Shown: in pieces, positions 36,462-44,043 of the stretch
Layout of the letters: every line of letters starts with the position of its first letter
Position numbering within the stretch: position 1 is the stretch's first letter
Origin: Algoriphagus sp. NG3
GTDB taxonomy: Bacteria; Bacteroidota; Bacteroidia; Cytophagales; Cyclobacteriaceae
Assembly: GCF_034119865.1 (NCBI RefSeq)
Contig: NZ_CP139421.1
Coordinates: forward strand, 3,410,001-3,474,000
Direction: 5' to 3'
DNA: 64,000 nucleotides
Notes under the pieces: generated by a model
What the model was told of the DNA's origin: nothing
Seen by the model: only the letters and a program-made list of their open reading frames with translations
The model's database searches: none
Position numbers and translations under genes: made by a program

Positions 36462-37202
36462 ATGAATATTTTAATCACAAATGACGATGGGGTATATAGC
36501 CCTGGGATTTTGGAACTGGCTGAAGTAGCTTCAGAATTCGGAGATGTACGTATCGTCGCCCCGGACGTAGAACAGTCCTCCATGGGGCATGCCATCACTG
36601 CGACCAGGCCTTTGTCCTATCGCAAAACTAAAATCGGGGATTTTAATGCCTATAGAGTAAATGGAACTCCTGCGGATTGTGTTTCACTGGGCTGCTTCCA
36701 TTGGGAAAAAGTAGATGCAGTCCTCTCAGGTATTAACCTGGGGCCAAACCTGGGAAATTCCATGTGGCATTCAGGAACCTTGGCTGGAGCAAAACAAGCC
36801 GCCCTACTGGGAATAAAGGGAATAGCACTCAGCACTCCTACCCAAAAACAGGAGTATGACTTTTCCCATATCAGACCCTATGCGCGTGAAGTAATCAGAT
36901 ATCTGCTGAGCCAAGAAGACCCGAAACTGGTGAATGTAAACTTCCCATACAAACCTAAAGGAATCTCATGGACCCGACAGTCCGTACGCCAGTACGACGG
37001 GCTTGTAAAGCCTTCTGAAGACCCAATGGGAAGAAAACATTTTTGGTTTACCGTAGTACCATTGGAACCAGCAGAAGAAGGGACGGATCGCCACGCTATA
37101 GAGAATAATCTAGCCTCCCTTACTCCTTTACGACTAGACTTGACAGACGAGTCGCAGCTGGTCAAACTCTCTGGAATGGACATGTTTAAAAACCGCAAGT
37201 AA
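36462..37202 (+). CDS. surE: 5'/3'-nucleotidase SurE
   Basis: Protein of 246 residues; a metal-dependent phosphatase that dephosphorylates nucleoside monophosphates and is linked to stress survival. The N-terminus MNILITNDDGVYSPGI carries metal ligands D8 and D9, and SGINLGPNLGNSMWHSGT and the VNGTPADCV segment are family signatures. Cytoplasmic. It is transcribed divergently from the lipid kinase/ku/ligD unit and followed by a 327-base gap, so it is probably monocistronic. Confidence 0.95.
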   Translation: MNILITNDDGVYSPGILELAEVASEFGDVRIVAPDVEQSSMGHAITATRPLSYRKTKIGDFNAYRVNGTPADCVSLGCFHWEKVDAVLSGINLGPNLGNSMWHSGTLAGAKQAALLGIKGIALSTPTQKQEYDFSHIRPYAREVIRYLLSQEDPKLVNVNFPYKPKGISWTRQSVRQYDGLVKPSEDPMGRKHFWFTVVPLEPAEEGTDRHAIENNLASLTPLRLDLTDESQLVKLSGMDMFKNRK

Positions 37203-37529
37203 TTAGCTTTCTGGGGCGATTTTTTCCTAGATGATGTACAGATTTCTACATTTAAACTATTGCCTAAAACGGCATATTCAACAAATGAAAATTTTAACTC
37301 AAGAATAGTCGCTGCCTGGTAACTTAACCAAATATTAACTCCATGCCTCTGAAAAAGTAAGCTAATTCGATTTCAAGCATGGGGTTTCGCAAAGCAGGTA
37401 CGCTGCCGGGAACATTTTAATAACTACTGCTTTCTATCATTCTCATCCATAATCCCACTTTAGCATACCTCGATAAATATACAGGTGCAGTTTTAGTAAA
37501 CAATTGGTTAAAAATAAACCAACCTTTCT
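37203..37529 (+). promoter_or_regulatory. intergenic region and leader of the SbnA-like operon
   Basis: About 330 bases with no gene. Inverted repeats seen are CCATGC/GCATGG (about 37343 and 37378) and TTGGTT/AACCAA with a 7-base loop (37504-37522), the latter ending seven bases before the operon start. No TAnnTTTG promoter or known riboswitch consensus was recognised. Confidence 0.4.
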
Positions 37530-38513
37530 ATGACTAACCCTTATCAGCCTTATCATTCCAGAATTCTGGACACTATTGGGCATACTCCACTTATAAGGTT
37601 AACTAAACTATACCCGGATCTTAAACAGAGAGTCTTTGCAAAATTAGAGTCTTTTAACCCCGGGGGCAGCATTAAAGACCGTACTGCGTTACAATTAATC
37701 ACCCATGCCATGGAAGCCGGAAAGCTGAAAAAGGGAGATACTGTGGTGGAGTCAAGTTCCGGTAACATGGCCATTGGTTTAGCTCAAGTCTGCAAGTATT
37801 TTGATCTTCACCTGGAAGTAGTAGTAGATCCTATGGTCAACTCACAAAACGTGAAAATCATAAGAGCTTACGGGGTCAAAGTCCATCATGTCACCACTCC
37901 TTGTAAAGAGGGGGGGTACTTAAAAGCCAGACTGGATAAAGTCCAGGATATCTTAAATTCCAACCCAAGATGCTTCTGGACAAATCAATATGGTAATCCC
38001 CAAAATCCAGCGGCACATAAGCAAACAATGCATGAAATAGTAAAAGAACTAGGCTTTGCCCCGGATTACCTATTTGCTGCTACCAGCACCTGCGGGACAC
38101 TAATGGGTTGTGCCGATTATATAGAAAAGAATAACTTAACCACTAAGGTGATCGCAGTGGATGCGGTGGGCAGCATTATTTTCGGTACTCCTGCAGGCAC
38201 ACGGAACATTCCCGGGCATGGCGCAGGCAGAAAATCGCAATTTTTAGACTTACAATCCATACATAAGGTAATCCATATCAATGAACAGGAATGTGTGGAT
38301 GGCTGTCACCGCCTGCTTGACAAAGAAGCCATATTAAGTGGAGGATCATCAGGAGCTGTAACTTCTGCAGTTCAAAAAATAGCACCAGAACTACCCCTTG
38401 GAGCCTCTATTGCGATGATTTTATGTGATAGTGGTGAGCGGTATTTAGATACTATTTACAATGAGGAATGGGTGAAGGAGCATATCTCATCACTTGAAAA
38501 CGAACTAGTCTAA
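37530..38513 (+). CDS. sbnA: SbnA-like N-(2-amino-2-carboxyethyl)-L-glutamate synthase
   Basis: PLP enzyme of 327 residues, fold type II, cysteine-synthase family. The Schiff-base lysine is K49 in NPGGSIKDR. Several blocks follow Staphylococcus SbnA rather than CysK: GGYLKARLDKVQ, CFWTNQYGNP, VDAVGSIIFG, NIPGHGAGRKSQFL and the C-terminal SGERYLDTIYNEEW. SbnA joins O-phosphoserine and glutamate to an intermediate that SbnB converts to 2,3-diaminopropionate. No sbnB follows here; the next gene is a flavoprotein whose ATG overlaps this stop (TAATG). It is the first gene of a four-gene operon. A cysteine or cystathionine synthase activity is the main alternative. Confidence 0.82.
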   Translation: MTNPYQPYHSRILDTIGHTPLIRLTKLYPDLKQRVFAKLESFNPGGSIKDRTALQLITHAMEAGKLKKGDTVVESSSGNMAIGLAQVCKYFDLHLEVVVDPMVNSQNVKIIRAYGVKVHHVTTPCKEGGYLKARLDKVQDILNSNPRCFWTNQYGNPQNPAAHKQTMHEIVKELGFAPDYLFAATSTCGTLMGCADYIEKNNLTTKVIAVDAVGSIIFGTPAGTRNIPGHGAGRKSQFLDLQSIHKVIHINEQECVDGCHRLLDKEAILSGGSSGAVTSAVQKIAPELPLGASIAMILCDSGERYLDTIYNEEWVKEHISSLENELV

Positions 38514-40339
38514 TGACACCTAGTATGGCTTATAAACCACCTTCTATTCCTGAAGATTCAGTAAAAATTGCATTCATAGGATTTGGCCCCAAAGGGCTTT
38601 ACGGAATGGAGCGTCTTCTTGCAAATCTGGCGCAGGAGGAAGCTGCATTTCCCATAGAACTTCATTTGTTCAACAAGTCAAACTCCTTTGGCGCAGGTGA
38701 TATATACAACCCAAACCAGCCCCCTTACCTATTGATGAATTATTCAAATGGCTACATTAATATGTGGTCTGAAGGTCTTCCAGAGGCCATTGTAGAGCAT
38801 CCAAAGTCTTTTGTGAAGTGGCTCAGTGACAATGAGGTAGGATTTCCTGATGTAAAAGCTGATGGCTTTTCATCCAGAGCTGCTGTGGGAAGGTATCTTA
38901 CCGAAGGTTTCGAGCAGCTAATGGAGTCATGTCCAGCCCACATTACGATTATTCCGCACGTAGGTGAGGTTAAGAATATTGAAAAAACAGGAGAATCCTA
39001 CCGTCTGCTTTACCATAATGGAAAATCAGAATTACTAGAATCAGAAGAGGACATCCAGAATATTCTTATCTGCACTGGTCACCCATGTGTAAATGATCCT
39101 GACGCCTCTTCCAATGCCAGTTACATAGATTTTATTTACCCAGTCGACAAACGTCTTTATCAGATCCCGCCATTCAGTACAGTAGCGATCAGAGGCATGG
39201 GATTGACATTTATAGATGCAGTCTTGGGATTGACAGAAGGTAGAAACGGCAAGTTCATAACAGAAGGAAAGAAAATGACCTATGTCAGATCTGGATTGGA
39301 GCCCGAGAAGATATATCCCTTCTCCAAATCCGGGCTCATGATGATGCCAAGAGGAAATACGTTTGGAAAACCAACTTATTCACCATGTTTCTTCAATGAA
39401 GATTTGTTGAAATACCTAGAAGACTTGGATGGTAAATATGATTTTGAGAAGCAGCTCTTACCTTTAATCGAACAAGAGTTTATTGCAGTGTACTATTCTA
39501 AAGTGTTTATGGAGTATGGTATGAGACTCCATCTTTCACGGGACTATAGTGAAGTAAAAGCTCAAATCGATAGGTTTCTAGATCAGCATCCTGACATCCC
39601 AGTCTTTGATTTTCATGACTTCTTAATGAACCCCCTACCGCAAGATAATTTACACACAAACACAAAGGAGTGTATCCGAATCCACATAGAACAAGCAGAA
39701 ATCGGTGTGGAAAAAAGTGCCATTGCAGCTACTGCGGATTTATGGCGTCACCTCAGCGAATTATTTAATGAGCTTTACAAATTCGGGGGATTATTACCCC
39801 AATCCCAAAAGTTATTTCTTGAAAAATATGCAGGACATCTCAATAGGCTCTCCTATGGCCCACCTATTGAGAACATGAAAAAAATCGCAGCCTTAGCTGA
39901 GGCTGGTCTTATTGATTTTTCATATGCCCAGAACCCCACGCTTTTGAAAAATGGGAAATTCGTGCTCGCTTCAGAGAAAGGTGCAAGTATAGAGGCGGAC
40001 ATACTTATTGATGCACGGATACCAAAAGTCCAGCTCCACAGATGTGCAGGTGAATTATTTGAAAACATGATGAATGAAGGACTGATCCATCCCTACGTCA
40101 ACAGGCAGGAAGGAAAGCTGGATTATAGACCTGGCTGCTTGGCTATTAATGAAAAAGGCCATCCCATGGATCCATCAGGCCTAGTGAATCCTGCACTTAC
40201 CTTCTCAGGCACTCCCACTGAAGGCCTTACTTATGACAATGATACCCTTTCCCGCAAACGAAATGATTTTGTTTCGGCATGGGCAAAAGACCTCACAGAA
40301 AGCCTATATAAGAAAAAAGAAGCCGCTCAACTTAACTAA
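38513..40339 (+). CDS. FAD/NAD(P)-binding flavoprotein of the SbnA-like operon
   Basis: Protein of 608 residues. A dinucleotide-binding motif GFGPKG lies at 23-28, with the family pattern of an FAD-NAD(P)-binding domain in YLLMNYSNGYINMW and the second-strand ICTGHPC (about 183-189). The C-terminal half (350-600) has no motif I recognise. The cofactor assignment is firm; the reaction is not known. Between an SbnA-like synthase and a PLP decarboxylase it may act as an N-hydroxylase, an oxidase or a replacement for SbnB, all inferred from context. Start and stop overlaps indicate tight co-translation with the first gene, and the third gene follows after 11 bases. Confidence 0.75.
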   Translation: MTPSMAYKPPSIPEDSVKIAFIGFGPKGLYGMERLLANLAQEEAAFPIELHLFNKSNSFGAGDIYNPNQPPYLLMNYSNGYINMWSEGLPEAIVEHPKSFVKWLSDNEVGFPDVKADGFSSRAAVGRYLTEGFEQLMESCPAHITIIPHVGEVKNIEKTGESYRLLYHNGKSELLESEEDIQNILICTGHPCVNDPDASSNASYIDFIYPVDKRLYQIPPFSTVAIRGMGLTFIDAVLGLTEGRNGKFITEGKKMTYVRSGLEPEKIYPFSKSGLMMMPRGNTFGKPTYSPCFFNEDLLKYLEDLDGKYDFEKQLLPLIEQEFIAVYYSKVFMEYGMRLHLSRDYSEVKAQIDRFLDQHPDIPVFDFHDFLMNPLPQDNLHTNTKECIRIHIEQAEIGVEKSAIAATADLWRHLSELFNELYKFGGLLPQSQKLFLEKYAGHLNRLSYGPPIENMKKIAALAEAGLIDFSYAQNPTLLKNGKFVLASEKGASIEADILIDARIPKVQLHRCAGELFENMMNEGLIHPYVNRQEGKLDYRPGCLAINEKGHPMDPSGLVNPALTFSGTPTEGLTYDNDTLSRKRNDFVSAWAKDLTESLYKKKEAAQLN

Positions 40340-40350
40340 ACTCCTTTCTA

Positions 40351-41784
40351 ATGGCACATCTACCTACTTTGACGCCCATTACTTCAAGTTGGATGCATGA
40401 CTTGATGGCTGATACTTCTGTACTCTATCAGCTATTGGAAAAACATGGCTCCCCCATAAATATCCATTACATGGACGCTATGGATTCAAATTTTAATTCC
40501 TTCAAACAAGTATTTGAAGAATTAGGTGTAAAACACAAAATGTTTTTTGCCCGAAAAGCCAATAAAACCAAGGCTGCAGTCTCTAAAGCATATGAGCTGG
40601 AAATGGGCATAGATACCGCCAGTTATCAAGAATACATACAATGTCTGGAAATGGGGGTAAATCCTTCGGATCTTATCATTACTGCTGCTGTGAAAACCAG
40701 GGAATTGGTGGAAAAAGCGGTTTTAAGTGGCAGTGTTCTTTTATTAGACAATGAGGATGAATGTGATTTAGTCCAGGAAATGGCAGTAAAAGTGGACAGA
40801 AAAGCCAGAATAGGTTTTCGGCTAAGCGGTTTTTTCCTCAAAGAAAGAAAACTCAACAGCAGGTTTGGATTTGATTTATTGGAAATTGACCGGTTTGTCT
40901 CCAGCAACCTCTTACGGTCAGAAAGATACAACCGCTTACAATATGCCGGATTACATTTTCATCTTAACGGGTACTCCACAGAAGAACGTGCGTACGCCTT
41001 GGCACAATGTCTCGGGTTTTCCCAATTGTTGGCCAAGAAAGGATTACAAACAGAATTTATCGATATAGGAGGGGGATTTCTCATGAATTACCTACAGCAT
41101 GAAACAGAATGGGACTATTTCAATCAAACTTTACGAAAAGCTGTTAGCGGTAAAATATCGCCAATTACCTACGACAACCATGGATTGGGTCTAGAGGTCT
41201 ATGGAGATGCACTTTATGGGGACTTGAAAACCTATCCGTTCTGGAACACAAATTCAAAAGGGGACTTTCTCCGGGAGATCCTTTCACATAAGAGTCAAGC
41301 ACAGCAGACACTGGCTGAGCTAGCCACCCAGCAGGATATAGAAATCAGGATGGAGCCAGGTAGATCTATGCTGGATCAAGTGGGAATGACCGTAGCTAGA
41401 GTAGCTTTCAGAAAACGTGACGCTACCGGAGATTGGCTGATAGGCTTGGAGATGAATATGACGCAAATGCTGAGCGGGAGTGCCGATTTCTTACTTGATC
41501 CCTACGTTCTTTATCGGAGAAATGAGGAGGGGGAACCAGTAGAGGCATTTTTCACTGGAGCTTATTGCCTGGAGCGTGATATATTATTGAAGCGAAAAAT
41601 ACCACTGCCTAAACTTCCTGAGGTTGGAGATATCGTAGTATTTGTAAATACAGCGGGGTATATGATGCACTTCTTCGAATCCAGCGCACACCTATTTCCT
41701 TTAGCTACCAATCTCATCTGGAACAGAACAACTGAAAATGGCAAAATAGAAATAGCACATTTTCAAAACGATCGAAATCTTTAA
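40351..41784 (+). CDS. fold-type III PLP decarboxylase-like protein (Y4yA type)
   Basis: Protein of 477 residues with the alanine-racemase/ornithine-decarboxylase fold. The PLP lysine is K69 in FFARKANK, the glycine loop is DIGGGFL (about 237-243), and the second-domain motif GAYCLERD sits near 401-408, where decarboxylases carry the partner-subunit Cys. The spelling of these motifs fits the Y4yA subgroup of diaminopimelate/ornithine decarboxylase relatives. In staphyloferrin B synthesis a decarboxylase of the same fold (SbnH) acts on a diaminopropionate adduct, so a similar step is plausible here. LysA is unlikely given the context and divergent motifs. It ends 12 bases before the DUF3891 gene. 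Confidence 0.8.
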   Translation: MAHLPTLTPITSSWMHDLMADTSVLYQLLEKHGSPINIHYMDAMDSNFNSFKQVFEELGVKHKMFFARKANKTKAAVSKAYELEMGIDTASYQEYIQCLEMGVNPSDLIITAAVKTRELVEKAVLSGSVLLLDNEDECDLVQEMAVKVDRKARIGFRLSGFFLKERKLNSRFGFDLLEIDRFVSSNLLRSERYNRLQYAGLHFHLNGYSTEERAYALAQCLGFSQLLAKKGLQTEFIDIGGGFLMNYLQHETEWDYFNQTLRKAVSGKISPITYDNHGLGLEVYGDALYGDLKTYPFWNTNSKGDFLREILSHKSQAQQTLAELATQQDIEIRMEPGRSMLDQVGMTVARVAFRKRDATGDWLIGLEMNMTQMLSGSADFLLDPYVLYRRNEEGEPVEAFFTGAYCLERDILLKRKIPLPKLPEVGDIVVFVNTAGYMMHFFESSAHLFPLATNLIWNRTTENGKIEIAHFQNDRNL

Positions 41785-41796
41785 AAATCTTGTAAA

Positions 41797-42552
41797 ATGA
41801 TAGTGACTCCAATAGATAAGGGTTGGCAAATTATTTTTCATAAATCGCACGCATTATTGGCGATGGATATTGGCCTTAATTTAGACCCAAAGTTATGGCC
41901 TATAAAGAAATACTGGGCTGCTGGATTGTCAAGTATAGGAGAGCACGACAATAATCAACCCAAGTGGTATCAAAGGGAAAACCTGACAGCTTCAGGAGCC
42001 CCATTGGATTATAGACAACGCGAAAAAGTGGATCTAAATCAGGCCAAATCAGTGGCTAAAAGTGCCAAATATAAATCAAGCTTTATAGTACTAATGGTTT
42101 CTTCACATTTTCAAAAACTATATAAGGATGATAAGGAATTGGAGGTTCAGAAGTTCCTAGAAAAAATGTCTGCTGACTGTGGGGTGATTATAACGAATCT
42201 ACAGCTAGATAAAGATCAAGTGGCTCAGTGCTACGAATTTCTGAGGTTCTGCGACGATCTTTCCCTTGCGCTGTGTCAAAATGACTTTGAAAATCACAAA
42301 GACCCTGTAGAAATCGATGCGATTGAAGGAGAAGGGAAAATCCTCTTATCCCAGCTACCATCAGGGCAGTTCCAGCTGCATCCATGGGTATTTAATGAAA
42401 ATGAGTTGACGTTCACAGTGGAGTATTTTACCACTAGCACAGACTTTTACAAAGAAGACGAGGAGTTAAAAAAAGATTTAGATTTACTTCATCCAAAGGA
42501 AAAAAAATTTACTCTAAAGAAAAAGGGGCAAATCGCTTTGCCCCTAACATAG
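41797..42552 (+). CDS. DUF3891 family protein
   Basis: Protein of 251 residues, cytoplasmic. The N-terminal half has the features I associate with DUF3891: HKSHALLA near residues 15-22, the EHDN motif at 49-52, a GAPLDYR segment and a VSSHFQKLYKD stretch. These His/Asp residues resemble an HD-type metal-hydrolase arrangement, but no activity is established. It is the last gene of the SbnA-like operon, so it probably works on the same product or protects the cell from it (inference). Its last codons also encode, on the other strand, the terminator of the convergent susCD pair. Confidence 0.72.
   Translation: MIVTPIDKGWQIIFHKSHALLAMDIGLNLDPKLWPIKKYWAAGLSSIGEHDNNQPKWYQRENLTASGAPLDYRQREKVDLNQAKSVAKSAKYKSSFIVLMVSSHFQKLYKDDKELEVQKFLEKMSADCGVIITNLQLDKDQVAQCYEFLRFCDDLSLALCQNDFENHKDPVEIDAIEGEGKILLSQLPSGQFQLHPWVFNENELTFTVEYFTTSTDFYKEDEELKKDLDLLHPKEKKFTLKKKGQIALPLT
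42518..42545 (-). terminator. terminator of the third susCD pair, inside the DUF3891 gene
   Basis: The minus strand reads AGGGGCAAA, loop GCGA, TTTGCCCCT then TTTTTCTTT: nine perfect pairs and a T run, 23 bases past the susD stop. It lies wholly within the last codons of the convergent DUF3891 gene. Confidence 0.85.
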
Positions 42553-42567
42553 ATTGTCTTCTAGGAT

Positions 42568-44025
42568 TTAATACCCTGGATTTTGATCAGCGGGACTCAT
42601 AGCCTCGTTAAAGTTAAGTTCATCCAGTGGAATAGGCCATAGATAATGCCTCTCGGCAATTGAGATACCTTTATTTTTCATGACTAATTCCTCAGCTCTA
42701 CCAGTCCTCTTCAGATCCAGCCAGCGCTTACCTTCAAACTGAGTTTCATAGGCTTTCTCCTGTAAAACTATATCCAGAAACTCCTCTAAGGTGAGCCCAT
42801 CCATCATATAATCCATATCAGATGCCACCATTGGATCAAGACCAAAAGCTCTACGGCGTACTTGATTGACTGCCTCCAGGCCACCTTCAGTGAGCCCTTC
42901 TACCCTCGCAGAGGCCTCAGCAAAGACCAGGAGTAGCTCCGGATAGCGATAGACAGGCAAATTATTCCCGGCCCCAGTGTTGTCTACCGCTTGAGGTTCG
43001 GCATATTTTCCATTAACAATAGTAGAATCCCCCAATCCGAAATCAACAACCTGCCACAATCCTTTGCGTAGATCCCCATCCTGCCATTCTTTGTGAAATG
43101 GATTAGTGGCATCTCCATAGTGGGCATAGGCTCCCCCGAAATTGTAAAGGCCAGTACTTGGATGATTTAGAATCCATGGAAGACCATTGCCCAGACCTGT
43201 TTGTCGGGTAAATTTAAAGGCAAAAATTTCTTCGCTTGAGGTAATCAGAGTAGCTCCAAAAATCTTTTCTCTGATGTCATCTACCGAAGCAATCTGCACC
43301 AGTTGAAAAGCTCCTGCATCTATGACTTCCTGAGCTTTAGTTCTTGCCATTTCATATTCTTCCAATTCCAGATAAACATCCGCCAGCAGGGTTTTGGCTG
43401 CCCATAGCGTAGGTCTTCCTGATTCAGCTGCACTTTCAGGCAAATACATTTCGGCAGCTTCAAGGTCAGCAAGAATGAAATCATACACTTCCTCGGCACT
43501 GCTTTTCGGCACATCTTTTAGATCAATATTCTCAGCTGTGCGAAGGGGGACACCGCCCCAGTTTCTGACCAAATCAAAATAAGTGAGAGCTCTGAGGAAT
43601 TTAGCCTCAGCAGAATAGCTGTTTATCTCCCCCTCGGTAAGTACCTCACTCATAGGAGCTTTCTCAATTACAAGGTTAGCATTTCGGATTCCTTGATAGA
43701 AACTATTCCAGCGGCTTGCTGCGGCATTGATATTAGTGGGATTGAATCCCTCGAAATCATTATACTGGGCGCGGCTACCTCTTCCATATCCCCAGTCAGT
43801 ATGTGCACTGAGCACTGCTACATGCTCTGATCTTATCATACGTAGTGGAAAATAGATAGCATTGGTGGCTGCATCAAAGTCAGATTTATTCTGGTAGAAA
43901 TTTTCAATTACGATTTCTTTGGGCTCTTCCTTCAGCAGATCACTGCATGAGCTCGTGACACCTCCTGAAATCAGCAGACAGGCTATCAGAAGTTTGGAAT
44001 CAATTAATCTTTTCAGCGTTTTCAT
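42568..44025 (-). CDS. RagB/SusD-family outer-membrane lipoprotein
   Basis: Protein of 485 residues with a lipoprotein signal ending at C27 (GGVTSSC), an N-terminal SusD-like domain with TPR helices (about 40-240, including SAEAKFLRALTYFDLVRNWG and the VPKSSAEEVYDFILADLEAA block), and the RagB/SusD C-terminal part ending QNPGY, the standard family terminus. It is the surface lid partner of the SusC encoded 18 bases upstream. It belongs to the canonical SusD group, unlike the two more divergent SusD proteins at the start of the window. Ligand unknown. Confidence 0.95.
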   Translation of the reverse strand: MKTLKRLIDSKLLIACLLISGGVTSSCSDLLKEEPKEIVIENFYQNKSDFDAATNAIYFPLRMIRSEHVAVLSAHTDWGYGRGSRAQYNDFEGFNPTNINAAASRWNSFYQGIRNANLVIEKAPMSEVLTEGEINSYSAEAKFLRALTYFDLVRNWGGVPLRTAENIDLKDVPKSSAEEVYDFILADLEAAEMYLPESAAESGRPTLWAAKTLLADVYLELEEYEMARTKAQEVIDAGAFQLVQIASVDDIREKIFGATLITSSEEIFAFKFTRQTGLGNGLPWILNHPSTGLYNFGGAYAHYGDATNPFHKEWQDGDLRKGLWQVVDFGLGDSTIVNGKYAEPQAVDNTGAGNNLPVYRYPELLLVFAEASARVEGLTEGGLEAVNQVRRRAFGLDPMVASDMDYMMDGLTLEEFLDIVLQEKAYETQFEGKRWLDLKRTGRAEELVMKNKGISIAERHYLWPIPLDELNFNEAMSPADQNPGY

Positions 44026-44043
44026 AGCTTAATATTTTGAGTG

